Source: Thermoleophilia bacterium
Lineage (GTDB): Bacteria; Actinomycetota; Thermoleophilia; RBG-16-64-13
Length of the DNA: 64,000 nucleotides
Assembly (NCBI GenBank): GCA_026415615.1
Contig: JAOAGT010000004.1
Span: 62,001-126,000 of the forward strand
Direction of reading: 5' to 3'
The notes under the pieces were generated by a model. That model was not told the DNA's origin. It worked only from the letters and a program-made list of their open reading frames with translations, and made no database searches. Of the stretch, positions 10,686-19,698 are shown in pieces. Each line of letters opens with the position of its first letter. The stretch's first letter is position 1. The translations under genes were made by a program, and so were the position numbers.

Positions 10686-11894
10686 TCACAGTTGCCGTCC
10701 CATGCCAGCTACCGAATGGACATTAACGCTTTCTAGAAGCCCTATCGCCATCAAGAATACTACCAGGGAACTTGAGCCAAAGCTGATAAACGGTAAGGGT
10801 AGACCGGTAACCGGCATGATCCCGATAGTCATCCCTACATTGACAAACACCTGGAAAACAATCACCCCTGCTATGCCAGCGGCGATCAGCTGACCATACA
10901 AGTCCTGGGCCATGCGAGAGATGCGAAACGCGCGCCACACTACCAACGCAAACAAGCCCAGGAGCAACACACCACCGACAAAACCAAGTTCTTCGCCTAT
11001 CACGGCAAAGATGAAATCGGTATGGCGCTCCGGAAGAAAGGCTAGGTTGTGCTGGGTACCCTGCAAGTAGCCCTTCCCCGAGAACATTCCGCTGCCGATG
11101 GCAATTCGGCTCTGAATCAGCTGATACCCTGCTCCTAAGGCATCTTTTTCGGGGTTTAGGAAAACCGTAAGCCGTCTTAGCTGCCAATCTTGAAGCAAGT
11201 TGACTCCAAACGCAGTAGGTAACACGCGCAATACTAAAACGGCGCCAAATGCCCCAGCCCCAAGAAGGGCGCCCAGGTGGGTGAGCCTAATGCCCCACAC
11301 CACGAGCATCGACAGCAGGATAGCCACAAGCACAAGAGAAGTTCCCAGGTCTGGCTGGAGAAAAATGAGCACTCCCGGAATGAACATGTAGACCACACAC
11401 AGCACCACAAACCGAAAGCGCCCACGTAGCTCGGCGCCCTCCACCAACACGGCCCCCAGACCAAGAATCAGGAGAAACTTCACAAGCTCGGCTGTCTGCA
11501 AGCGCAGCGGCCCGTATTCAAGCCAACGCCTCGCCCCCACATCCTCGCCTCCTGACCCTATGAGCAGAGTAAGAACAAGAAGCAGGAGGCAAGCCCCGTA
11601 GATGTAAACCTGGAAGCGCTTAAAGCGGCGGTAGTCGATCATACTAAGTGCGAACAGAAGTACGAGTCCCAGGATTAGCCCTACGCTCTGCGAACGCACG
11701 TAGTAGAAAGGAGTGTCTACCGTAGGATCAGTGTGTGTGGCCGAGTACAGCATCAAGAACCCGTACGTAACCAGGCCCAGTGTAGCCCCAAGCAAGATCC
11801 AGTCTAGCGACCGCAGATAGCCGCCCAGGGAAAACCCGGGAGAGCGACGTGCCTGCATTCCGCCTCTCAAGATGTTGCCAAGGACTTTGTCCAT
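10686..11894 (-). CDS. rodA: Rod-shape SEDS glycosyltransferase RodA
   Basis: RodA polymerises lipid II during lateral wall growth, together with the class B PBP2. The 402 residues contain about ten membrane helices. SEDS-type signatures include FSMIDYRR-like and GSGMFSGKGYLQGTQ segments, FLPERHTDFIFAVIGEELGF, and the C-terminal GIMPVTGLPLPFISFGSSSL. It begins 2 bases after the mrdA stop and ends the mre operon. RodA is favoured over FtsW because of this context. Confidence 0.95.
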   Translation of the reverse strand: MDKVLGNILRGGMQARRSPGFSLGGYLRSLDWILLGATLGLVTYGFLMLYSATHTDPTVDTPFYYVRSQSVGLILGLVLLFALSMIDYRRFKRFQVYIYGACLLLLVLTLLIGSGGEDVGARRWLEYGPLRLQTAELVKFLLILGLGAVLVEGAELRGRFRFVVLCVVYMFIPGVLIFLQPDLGTSLVLVAILLSMLVVWGIRLTHLGALLGAGAFGAVLVLRVLPTAFGVNLLQDWQLRRLTVFLNPEKDALGAGYQLIQSRIAIGSGMFSGKGYLQGTQHNLAFLPERHTDFIFAVIGEELGFVGGVLLLGLFALVVWRAFRISRMAQDLYGQLIAAGIAGVIVFQVFVNVGMTIGIMPVTGLPLPFISFGSSSLVVFLMAIGLLESVNVHSVAGMGRQL

Positions 11895-11896
11895 AC

Positions 11897-13837
11897 TTAC
11901 TCCGTAGGTCGCACTACCTCTGAGCCACCACGCTGGAGACCGAAGTACGCTTCCAGCACTCGCCGCACCACCGGTGCAGCTACCGAGCTCCCATGCCCTC
12001 CCTCCTCGATCACCGCAGCCACTACTATTTCGGGTTTGCTCTGTCCGTCGGCAGGCGCATAGCCAATGAACAAAGCATAGTCGTCATCCGGAGCCTTTTG
12101 CGCCGTTCCGGTTTTTCCTCCTACAGGAATGGGAAAGTCTCGAAACACCTGGTAGGCAGTTCCCGATGGGTCAGAAGTAACCAGACGCATGCCCCGCCTT
12201 ACCCGACTCAGAAGTTCAGCGCTCATACCCAGCTCGCCCGCCTTCTCGCTGGCAAAGGGATGCACTGTCGCACCGGTGGAGTCCGTGATCTCAAGAGCAA
12301 CGCGCGGTACCCACACCACTCCGTCTCCATCTGTCCCCTGCCCATTTACCAAAGCCGACAGGGCTACAGCAAGTTGCAAAGGAGTGACCAGAAGGTCTCC
12401 CTGACCAATGGCTAGGTTTATCTCGTCTCCGGGTTTCCAAAGCTGCTCTTCGGCTGTCTTGCCAGTAAGTCTTTTCCAGGTCTTGTCCGGCACCCGGCTC
12501 CCATTTGTCTCTCCAGGAAGGTCAACGCCTGTCTTGGAGCCAAAGCCAAAACGCCGTAAGCCCTCTTGTAGCACGGGGCTTGTCTGATCGTAGAGCAGCT
12601 TGCCAAGGTTATAGAAGTACACGTCGCAAGACTGCGCAATAGCGGCCACCAGATTTAGATCTCCGTGGCCCTCGGTTCGCCAGTCCTTCCAAGTTTGTCC
12701 GGCGACCGAGTATTTGCCGTTACAGTTCAGGATGGTGTCCCAGGTCACTACTCCGGCGTCGAGGGCCACTGCCGCTACGAAAGGCTTAAACGTGGACCCG
12801 GCAGGATAGAGACCATTTACCGCCCGGTTGAACAGCGGATAGTTCGCCTGTGGGGCGGTCAGTTCCTGGTACTTGGCTGGCTCAATGCCGCCGACCCAGA
12901 CCGACGGATCGTAGTCGGGATACGAGGCAAGAGCCAAGATTTCGCCGGTATTCGGGTCCATTGCCACCACAGCGCCTCCAGCCGCATTCCTAAAGCCGTC
13001 GGCATGCGCCCGCTCAATACCTTCTACAATTGCCGCCTCCGCCGCTTTCTGGAGATCAGCATCAAGAGTAAGTACCAGGTTGTAGCCAGGCTCCGCCGCT
13101 ACGTCTTCCACAAACCGCATAGGCTGCCCGCTGGCGTTCACTTCAACCTTCTTCCAGCCGTCGGTACCCCGCAAGTACGAGTCGTATTGCCGCTCAACGC
13201 CATCCTTGCCTATGTGTGCTCCCGCTTTAAGTCCAGCAAATTCTTCCTTTTCCAGCTCCTCTTTTGATATCTCGCCTACGTATCCAAGGACGTGAGCAGC
13301 AAGAGCCTTGTTTGGATACTCGCGCAGGTAGGTCTTTACGATTTCAACTCCGGGAAATTCGGGGCTATGCTCCTTGAGATAAGCCACTACCCCATTCTCC
13401 GATACGTCTTGAGCCACGACATAAGTCATGTAGGGATCACGTTTCGCTTTCTCATAGGCACTTAACAGATCCGCTACGGGCATCTTGAGGATTTCGGCCA
13501 ATTTGGTCAGTTCCGCATAGAATAGAGCAGCCTCTTTCTGCGGATCGTACATGTACATGGGAAGGATGCCTACGCTTAAACCGCCGCGATTGTCCACAAG
13601 TACCCGGCCTTTGCGATCATAGATAACCCCGCGCGGCGCCTCTACCATCACCGTGCGCACTCTGTTGACTGTGGCTGACCCCGAGTACTCATCACCAGAC
13701 AATATCTGCAGGTACCACAGCCGAAACGCCAGAACAGCAAAAAGAAACATGGCCAGCATGAATAGAATTCCTACCCTAACGCCAACAAAGGAGTCATCGG
13801 GAGCAATTCTCTTCCTGCGCACAGGTTCAAGGATCAT
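11897..13837 (-). CDS. mrdA: Penicillin-binding protein 2 (peptidoglycan transpeptidase)
   Basis: This is a class B transpeptidase that partners RodA. The 646 residues have one N-terminal membrane helix (about 21-45) and a PBP dimerisation domain (about 65-240). The transpeptidase domain carries STFK at 348-351, an SCD triad at 403-405 in the SxN position, and GGKTGTAQ near 575-585. Its start overlaps the mreD stop in an ATGA, indicating translational coupling. Confidence 0.95.
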   Translation of the reverse strand: MILEPVRRKRIAPDDSFVGVRVGILFMLAMFLFAVLAFRLWYLQILSGDEYSGSATVNRVRTVMVEAPRGVIYDRKGRVLVDNRGGLSVGILPMYMYDPQKEAALFYAELTKLAEILKMPVADLLSAYEKAKRDPYMTYVVAQDVSENGVVAYLKEHSPEFPGVEIVKTYLREYPNKALAAHVLGYVGEISKEELEKEEFAGLKAGAHIGKDGVERQYDSYLRGTDGWKKVEVNASGQPMRFVEDVAAEPGYNLVLTLDADLQKAAEAAIVEGIERAHADGFRNAAGGAVVAMDPNTGEILALASYPDYDPSVWVGGIEPAKYQELTAPQANYPLFNRAVNGLYPAGSTFKPFVAAVALDAGVVTWDTILNCNGKYSVAGQTWKDWRTEGHGDLNLVAAIAQSCDVYFYNLGKLLYDQTSPVLQEGLRRFGFGSKTGVDLPGETNGSRVPDKTWKRLTGKTAEEQLWKPGDEINLAIGQGDLLVTPLQLAVALSALVNGQGTDGDGVVWVPRVALEITDSTGATVHPFASEKAGELGMSAELLSRVRRGMRLVTSDPSGTAYQVFRDFPIPVGGKTGTAQKAPDDDYALFIGYAPADGQSKPEIVVAAVIEEGGHGSSVAAPVVRRVLEAYFGLQRGGSEVVRPTE

Positions 13838-14373
13838 GCTTCTTCCCCCCGTGAGGCGAACACCTCCGGTCCCACCGGAGGAAGAATCCGCAGCCGTACA
13901 AGCACCCAGTAGGCCGGCAGCGTGATGAGTGCGTCCAGCGTAGCCCCTAAGAGCACTTGGAGTACAACCAGGTCAAGGAACCCGGCGCGTGGACCGGTCA
14001 CATACTGGACTATGCCGTAGAGTAGCTGGGACATAAACGATAGCCCTCCGGCCAGTAGAAGCATGGCTCCTGGTCCGATTGAACCCAGACGCGCTATAGC
14101 AGCTGCAGCCGCATACGCCACAAGGATGTAAATGAGGGAACGCACACCCAGAGGTTGCATGTAGGCTACATCAGCTGCGAGCCCGCACACAAAACCAAGC
14201 GTTGCTCCGGCCAGACGTCCGCGCGTGAGCGCAACCACCAAAGTCGTGATGAAGAAAAGATCCGCCGTTACACCCAGTACGCTGACGTGCGACACAAACG
14301 CAACCTGCATCACAATCGGCGCCAAGACGAGAAAGAGGTAGCGTCCCGCTTCTTTCAGGTATCTAACAAACAT
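13834..14373 (-). CDS. mreD: Rod shape-determining protein MreD
   Basis: MreD is an integral membrane component of the elongasome. The 179 residues form five or six hydrophobic segments, with the weak sequence conservation typical of MreD. The call rests on topology, length and position between mreC and mrdA. A short hairpin (13863-13881) lies in its last codons, just before the mrdA start. Confidence 0.88.
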   Translation of the reverse strand: MFVRYLKEAGRYLFLVLAPIVMQVAFVSHVSVLGVTADLFFITTLVVALTRGRLAGATLGFVCGLAADVAYMQPLGVRSLIYILVAYAAAAAIARLGSIGPGAMLLLAGGLSFMSQLLYGIVQYVTGPRAGFLDLVVLQVLLGATLDALITLPAYWVLVRLRILPPVGPEVFASRGEEA

Positions 14374-14384
14374 CCTTCGTCGCC

Positions 14385-15263
14385 CTATCGGCCTACATAA
14401 TCGGTAGGAAGCACGAGAACCATAACTTCCTCAAGAACCCGAAAATCTACAAACGGTTCCACCTCTATTTCCTTGTAGATATTGACGTCTTCCTCCCCTA
14501 CGCTGGCGACAATCCCTATGGGAATGCCTTTGGGATAAACACCCCCATAGCCAGAGGTGATGACCACCAGCTTGGGATCTACAGGAATGTCTCGGTCGAC
14601 GTAGTCCATCACCAGTCTCCCCGACACAGATCCCTCGACAATGCCCTCGGCTCGGGATCCCTGCACCTTTGCCGCCACGCTCGAATCCGGGTCAGTGATT
14701 AGCTGCACCTTGGCTGTGTGAGCAGTCGTTTCGACCACCTTGCCGACCAGACCTTTGCCGGCAACACTCTCGCCCGCCAAGGGGGTGGCCCCTACCACCG
14801 GAAGGCCCACCCTAACCTTGTCCACTTCGCCCTTATCGATGAGGACCCAAGATTCCCAACGTGTTGGCGATTTGCCGATAACCCGAGCCACAAGGAAGTC
14901 GGTTCCGTCGGGGTAGATGTCTTGACTGCGCAGATCGAGCAGAGCCCGCAGACGTAGGTTTTCTTCCGCCGCTTCTTCTAGCTTCATGGCTTGCCCCTGC
15001 AGCTCCTGCAGCTGAGCCTCCAGCTGGGCAGCGCGATCTCGGGCGGATAACAACGTCTTGAACCACTCGTAGCCGTCGACAAAAGGCTTAGCTACCTTCG
15101 CGCCCCACGACTGCAAAGGAGCAAGAAGGGTTTCTCCAGCCCTCTGGATGGCGTACACCGGGCCGGATTCCGCCTCGCGGAAACTCACCGTGAGCAGAGC
15201 AAGTGAAGCTAGTATGAGAATGACGAAGGCAAACCTTCGCCAGGCTGTATTGGTGCGAGGCAT
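14385..15263 (-). CDS. mreC: Rod shape-determining protein MreC
   Basis: MreC is an anchored periplasmic/extracytoplasmic scaffold that activates the PBP2-RodA pair. The 292 residues have one N-terminal helix (about 10-28), a coiled coil (about 70-105) and the beta-rich MreC domain, with RVIGKSPTRWESWVLIDKG and GLVGKV near the middle. It sits 15 bases after mreB and 11 bases before mreD. Confidence 0.94.
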   Translation of the reverse strand: MPRTNTAWRRFAFVILILASLALLTVSFREAESGPVYAIQRAGETLLAPLQSWGAKVAKPFVDGYEWFKTLLSARDRAAQLEAQLQELQGQAMKLEEAAEENLRLRALLDLRSQDIYPDGTDFLVARVIGKSPTRWESWVLIDKGEVDKVRVGLPVVGATPLAGESVAGKGLVGKVVETTAHTAKVQLITDPDSSVAAKVQGSRAEGIVEGSVSGRLVMDYVDRDIPVDPKLVVITSGYGGVYPKGIPIGIVASVGEEDVNIYKEIEVEPFVDFRVLEEVMVLVLPTDYVGR

Positions 15264-15278
15264 TCCAACCTTGGCGAA

Positions 15279-16313
15279 CTAGTAGCGGCGTCTTCTTGTC
15301 TTGTGCGACAACTTCTGCAGTATATCGAAATCCTCGAGCGCTCGCCCGGATCCAACGGCCACGCAGGTCAGGGGCGATTCGGCCAGATGCACAGGCATCT
15401 GCGTCTCGGCTCTTACCCGCTCGCACATTCCCTTGAGCAAAGATCCTCCCCCCGCCATCATGATTCCTCTGTCCATAATGTCAGAAGCCAATTCCGGCGG
15501 AGTCTTGTCCAGGGTTGCTTTGATGGCATCGATTATGGCGGTCACAGGTTCCTCGATCGCTTCTCTGATCTCTTCGGACGACACCACCAGTGTCTTTGGT
15601 AGACCCGTGACCAGGTCCCTGCCCCTGATTTCGGCCTGTTCCTCTTGTTCCAAAGGAAACGCAGAGCCGATCTCGACCTTAAGCTCCTCAGCAGTTTGGG
15701 TGCCGATCATGAGCTTGTACTCTTTCTTGATGTAGGAGATGATGGCTTCGTCCATTTCATCTCCGCCCACTCGAATAGAGTTCGATACCACGATCCCAGC
15801 CAAGGAGATAACCGCCACCTCGCTGGTGCCTCCCCCGATATCTACTATCATGCTCCCGGTGGGTTCAGCGACAGGAAGACCTGCCCCAATAGCGGCCGCC
15901 ATCGGCTCCTCAATCAGATAAGCCGCGCGGGCTCCGGCGTTGATAGTAGCCTCCTCGACTGCTCGCCGCTCCACCCCGGTCACTCCAGAGGGAACGCATA
16001 TCACCACGCGCGGATGGGCCCAACGGTTCTGATGAACACGCTGGATGAAGTGCCGAAGCATCTGTTCGGTTACGTCAAAGTCAGCTATTACGCCATCTTT
16101 TAGGGGCCGGATAGCCGAGATGTTCCCCGGGGTGCGCCCCAGCATTCGTTTGGCGTCGCTCCCAACAGCAAGGACCTCGCCGGTGCGGGAGTCGACAGCC
16201 ACTACAGAGGGCTCAGCAAGGACAATACCGCGGCCGCGAACGTACACAAGCGTAGTAGCGGTGCCAAGGTCCACCGCCATGTCTCGTCCGGCAAAGCCGG
16301 TTATGAAATCCAT
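15279..16313 (-). CDS. mreB: Rod shape-determining actin homologue MreB
   Basis: This bacterial actin directs lateral wall synthesis. The 344 residues show the phosphate-1 motif near the N terminus (DLGTATTLVYVRGRG), phosphate-2 MIVDIGGGTSEVAVIS and the adenosine motif IMMAGGGSLLKG. It is the first gene of mreBCD-mrdA-rodA. A TATAAT (16379-16374) overlaps the end of maf, about 60 bases upstream, and is the likely -10 of this operon. Confidence 0.97.
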   Translation of the reverse strand: MDFITGFAGRDMAVDLGTATTLVYVRGRGIVLAEPSVVAVDSRTGEVLAVGSDAKRMLGRTPGNISAIRPLKDGVIADFDVTEQMLRHFIQRVHQNRWAHPRVVICVPSGVTGVERRAVEEATINAGARAAYLIEEPMAAAIGAGLPVAEPTGSMIVDIGGGTSEVAVISLAGIVVSNSIRVGGDEMDEAIISYIKKEYKLMIGTQTAEELKVEIGSAFPLEQEEQAEIRGRDLVTGLPKTLVVSSEEIREAIEEPVTAIIDAIKATLDKTPPELASDIMDRGIMMAGGGSLLKGMCERVRAETQMPVHLAESPLTCVAVGSGRALEDFDILQKLSHKTRRRRY

Positions 16314-16373
16314 GAAACCGATGGATGTCCCCCTACTGCTTGGTTTTTCTTAGCCGCTTGTTCAACTGCCGGT

Positions 16374-16379
16374 ATTATA
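16374..16379 (-). promoter_or_regulatory. -10 box for the mre operon
   Basis: A perfect TATAAT on the minus strand overlaps the maf stop codon, and mreB starts about 60 bases downstream. No convincing -35 is visible at 16-18 bases, so this is a -10-only assignment. Confidence 0.4.
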
Positions 16380-17034
16380 GCCGGTTAACCCACTTGGCCT
16401 GCAAAAGGTCAAATCCCTCCGCCAGAAATAGCTTGGCGAGCAAGCACAACGGCAGCCCGACGACGTTGGTGTATTCGCCTCGAAGTTCGGACACAAAAAA
16501 GCTGGCCAAACCTTGTACCGCGTAGCCACCAGCTTTGTCCTGCCATTCTCCAGACGCCACATAAGCCTCAATTTGCGCCGGTTCAAGCGGAAGAAAGGTT
16601 ACCTCGGTCAGAGCGCTTGCTACCTTGACCATCGCCTCTCCGCCAAATGGGTCCGTCATGGCCAGCCGCAATAGCGCAACGCCGGAAATCACCTGGTGCG
16701 TGCGTCCGGAGAGAGCCTGTAGCATCTTTCTCGCCTCATCAGCCGATGCCGGCTTGCCGAGGACCCTTTCCTCTAGCACGACCACAGTATCCGTAGCCAA
16801 GACAAACGCTCCGGGGGGCGTATCCGATGGCAAGATTGCTCCCCGGGCTTTGCTAAGCGCGTTGCCTTCGGCCACCGCTTTGGGTGACAGCCCGGTTTCC
16901 ATTTCCGTACCCGTGGTTGGGACGGGCGTGAAAGGCACTCCCATGTCGCGCAAAAGAGAATGCCGTCGCGGAGACCGCGAGGCCAAAAGCAAGTAAAAAT
17001 CGGGAGGAAAATTGACCTTTCTGGACAGAGCCAT
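16375..17034 (-). CDS. maf: Maf-like nucleoside triphosphate pyrophosphatase
   Basis: Maf hydrolyses non-canonical or dTTP/UTP-type nucleotides to monophosphates. The 219 residues hold LLLASRSPRRHSLL (about 15-28), ATDTVVVLEERVLGKP and GGYAVQGLASFF. The last is the conserved Maf block near the C terminus. Maf lies just upstream of mreB in many bacteria, as here. Confidence 0.93.
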   Translation of the reverse strand: MALSRKVNFPPDFYLLLASRSPRRHSLLRDMGVPFTPVPTTGTEMETGLSPKAVAEGNALSKARGAILPSDTPPGAFVLATDTVVVLEERVLGKPASADEARKMLQALSGRTHQVISGVALLRLAMTDPFGGEAMVKVASALTEVTFLPLEPAQIEAYVASGEWQDKAGGYAVQGLASFFVSELRGEYTNVVGLPLCLLAKLFLAEGFDLLQAKWVNRL

Positions 17035-17077
17035 GCCCTTACGTCAATACCCTGTTTGCACCCTTTGAACCTGTCAT

Positions 17078-17524
17078 TTAGAAAGAATCGGGCGAAAGCT
17101 CGGTCCCCTCAGGAAAGAAAATGGCAATCTCGCGCTCGGCGCTAGCAATACTGTCAGAGGCGTGCACCACATTGCGGCGGATGTCCAGGCCGTAATCGCC
17201 GCGAATAGTCCCGGGAGCCGCCTCCAGCGGGTTGGTCGCCCCCGCCATTCTCCTCACAACGTTAACCGCCGAGGGCCCTTCTACCACCATGGCAAAAACC
17301 GGGCCAGAAGTGATGTGAGCCACTAACTCTTCGTAGAAATCTTTGCCCTTATGTTCTTGGTAGTGACGCTCGGCCATTTCGCGAGTAACCATGATAAGAC
17401 GAGCTACTTTGATGGTGAGCCCTCGCCGCTCCATGCGGCTTATGACTTCACCGATCAAGCCTCTTGCCACTCCGCTAGGTTTTACCAACACCAAAGTTCG
17501 TTCAATCGGTTTGTTGCTCTCCAT
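17078..17524 (-). CDS. ndk: Nucleoside-diphosphate kinase
   Basis: Ndk balances NTP pools by transferring phosphate through a phospho-histidine. The chosen ATG at 17524 has GAGG six bases upstream and gives 148 residues; a GTG four codons earlier is the alternative. The catalytic histidine is H121 in NVVHASDS, and the N-terminal motif is LVLVKPSGVARG, where KPDGV is more usual. It is followed by maf after about 40 bases. Confidence 0.96.
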   Translation of the reverse strand: MESNKPIERTLVLVKPSGVARGLIGEVISRMERRGLTIKVARLIMVTREMAERHYQEHKGKDFYEELVAHITSGPVFAMVVEGPSAVNVVRRMAGATNPLEAAPGTIRGDYGLDIRRNVVHASDSIASAEREIAIFFPEGTELSPDSF

Positions 17525-17611
17525 TTCCTGCCTCACGTAAAGAAAAAAATCTCCCTGTAGTTGTTGGCATTCAATCTTTACAAGCTTGACCGCGCTTGCC
17601 CGCAGGGCCGA

Positions 17612-18118
17612 CTACTTGGCTGCCCGAAGTTCCGCAGTCTCATCCACAGGCGGGGGCACCCGACGGGCACGCGGATCGTGCCCGCAGTAAGGACAAACTT
17701 TCCACCCTGGCTCAAGCACACGTTCACACATCGCACAGATGGAGCGCAGAGTCCGGCCGCAGCTTGGGCAAGCAACGTAATCTGGCCTGATCAGCTCTCC
17801 ACAAGCAGGACAGGCCCGCATGATCTGCAGCTCCTGTTCCATGGCCCTAACTTCGAGTTCTCTTTCTCTCACCTCATCAAGATACTCAGCAGGTCGCAAT
17901 ATGGCATAGACAACGGTGCCCATGAACGGAAGCACTAGCGACGTGAGCACAGCGACCGCAACAATTACCGGGTCTTCTATGCGCTTACGAGCATCTTTTA
18001 ACGTCCAAAATACCAGCGCAAGCCAAAGAACACCCAGGCAGAACACAAAGACGTAGAGGGCAACCGTCCACAGCGGGGAGCTGATGATCTTGTTAATTGT
18101 CTCAAAGAGACTGTCCAA
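17612..18118 (-). CDS. Two-helix membrane protein with double zinc ribbon
   Basis: The 168-residue product has two membrane helices (about 18-40 and 50-73) and a charged linker. Two C-terminal zinc ribbons follow (CPACGELIRPDYVACPSC at about 103-120, then CAMCERVLEPGWKVCPYCG). Such zinc-ribbon membrane proteins are common in Gram-positive bacteria but have no assigned function. It lies between folC and ndk, 9 bases after a small one-helix protein gene. Confidence 0.7.
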   Translation of the reverse strand: MDSLFETINKIISSPLWTVALYVFVFCLGVLWLALVFWTLKDARKRIEDPVIVAVAVLTSLVLPFMGTVVYAILRPAEYLDEVRERELEVRAMEQELQIMRACPACGELIRPDYVACPSCGRTLRSICAMCERVLEPGWKVCPYCGHDPRARRVPPPVDETAELRAAK

Positions 18119-18127
18119 CTCCCGCTC

Positions 18128-18310
18128 CTATACAAATAGGCGCGCCAGTATATAACCAGCCGTAAAGGATACCACGGCCACTATGAGAACTACGAGGATA
18201 AGCACAATAACCGACGCACCCTGCTTTGCATACAGACTTTCTGTGCCGCCTGCTAGACGTAGCCCACTCATTTGCCAACTAAGCACAGCCTTTAGCCCCT
18301 GTCCCCGCAT
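18128..18310 (-). CDS. Small single-helix membrane protein
   Basis: This is a 60-residue product if it starts at the ATG at 18310, which has GAGGTG seven bases upstream; a GTG at 18325 is also possible. It has one strongly hydrophobic helix at the C terminus (ASVIVLILVVLIVAVVSF), ending GYILARLFV. It fits tightly between folC and the zinc-ribbon gene, which supports it being real. The function is unknown. Confidence 0.5.
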   Translation of the reverse strand: MRGQGLKAVLSWQMSGLRLAGGTESLYAKQGASVIVLILVVLIVAVVSFTAGYILARLFV

Positions 18311-18327
18311 AGCCGCACACCTCACAT

Positions 18328-19638
18328 CTATATGCCAGCTGCGGCCAGACTTCTTTTCAAATCACCCACAAGGGTGAAAGAGCCTGTAGCCAGGACAACT
18401 TGATTTGAGGTAGCGAGCCGATACGCGCTCATTAGTGCAGACCGCGGTTCTGGGTCTACAAAGACCTCCACCTCTTCGCTTGCTCTGGCGATGATTTCGG
18501 CTAGCTCGTCAGCCGGAATAGCACGAGGGCTTGAGCTCTGGGTGGCAAAGATGATATCGCAGGCCGGAGCCAAAGCCTGCATCATGCCAAGTGCATCCTT
18601 GTCTTTTAGAACCGAAACCACGGCGATGAGCCGTCTTCGCTCAAGAATATTGGCCAGGGACTTCATAGTCTCCTGCATGCCAGGCGTGTTGTGTGACCCA
18701 TCAAAGATACAGAGTGGATGTGTGCTTACGATCTCAAGTCTGCCTGGCACCTTGACGGAAGCCAAGCCCCGCCGGACGGCCTCTTGGTCAAGCGCTCCCC
18801 CCACAAAGGTCTCCACCGCAGCGATCGCCATAGCAGCATTGGCGCGTTGATAGCCGCCCAATACCTCCAAGCGCAGGTCGGTATAGCAATCGTACAGTCC
18901 CAAGACATCAAAAAATTCACCCTGCGAATCAGGAAGAACCATAAAGTCTTTTCCCAAGAACCAGCACTGGGCCTGACGCTCCCTGCAGATTTCTTCCAGC
19001 TCCTTTTTGAGCGGGGCATCAAGCGCACCTGCTATTACTCTGCCTTCCTTGGGAATAACCGCGGCTTTTTCCCGCAAAATAGCGGACGTGGTAGGACCAA
19101 GAAGCTCCGTGTGTTCCAGCCCAATGCTAGTGATCACCTGAACACTCGAGGAAATGATGCTGGTGGCGTCCAGTCTCCCACCCAGGCCCGCCTCAATCGC
19201 GGCTACGTCGCAACCCTTCTCTTTGAAGTAGACAAAGGCAACCGCAGTTAGAACTTCAAACTGGGTAAGCAGCTCACCCGGCGGAAGCGACCTTTCCAAT
19301 TCTTCCACCACCGGACGGACCCGAGCCACAAGCTCACAGAACTCGGCGTCGCTTGAAGGCACGAGATCCACCATTTGTCTCTCCGCCAGACTAACCAAGT
19401 GCGGCGAGACATAGGCCCCTGTTCGATGTCCCAGTTCGGTGAGAAGAGCAGAAATGAACCGAGTGGTGGAGCTTTTTCCGTTGGTGCCCACGATATGGAT
19501 AGTCTCATAAGCCTTCTGCGGTGACCCTAAGGCTTCGGCCAAACGAGCAATTCTTTCCAACCCCAACCGAGTGCCGAGCCTATCCAAACCGTCTATATAG
19601 GCCCAGGTTTCTCTTATGTCCTGCTCAGAAAGCATCAT
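18328..19638 (-). CDS. folC: Dihydrofolate synthase / folylpolyglutamate synthase
   Basis: FolC adds glutamate to dihydropteroate or folate using ATP. The 436 residues include the Mur-ligase-type P-loop VGTNGKSSTTRF at about 50-61, the folate-binding loop region SPHLVSLAERQMV, and EAGLGGRLDAT. The C-terminal domain includes FDGSHNTPGM. It lies just downstream of valS, a pairing common in Gram-positive genomes. Confidence 0.95.
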   Translation of the reverse strand: MMLSEQDIRETWAYIDGLDRLGTRLGLERIARLAEALGSPQKAYETIHIVGTNGKSSTTRFISALLTELGHRTGAYVSPHLVSLAERQMVDLVPSSDAEFCELVARVRPVVEELERSLPPGELLTQFEVLTAVAFVYFKEKGCDVAAIEAGLGGRLDATSIISSSVQVITSIGLEHTELLGPTTSAILREKAAVIPKEGRVIAGALDAPLKKELEEICRERQAQCWFLGKDFMVLPDSQGEFFDVLGLYDCYTDLRLEVLGGYQRANAAMAIAAVETFVGGALDQEAVRRGLASVKVPGRLEIVSTHPLCIFDGSHNTPGMQETMKSLANILERRRLIAVVSVLKDKDALGMMQALAPACDIIFATQSSSPRAIPADELAEIIARASEEVEVFVDPEPRSALMSAYRLATSNQVVLATGSFTLVGDLKRSLAAAGI

Positions 19639-19698
19639 CTTGCCCTTGTGTCATTTAGACGGCCGCCTTGCACGCCAAAGCACCTACGGACGTACCAC

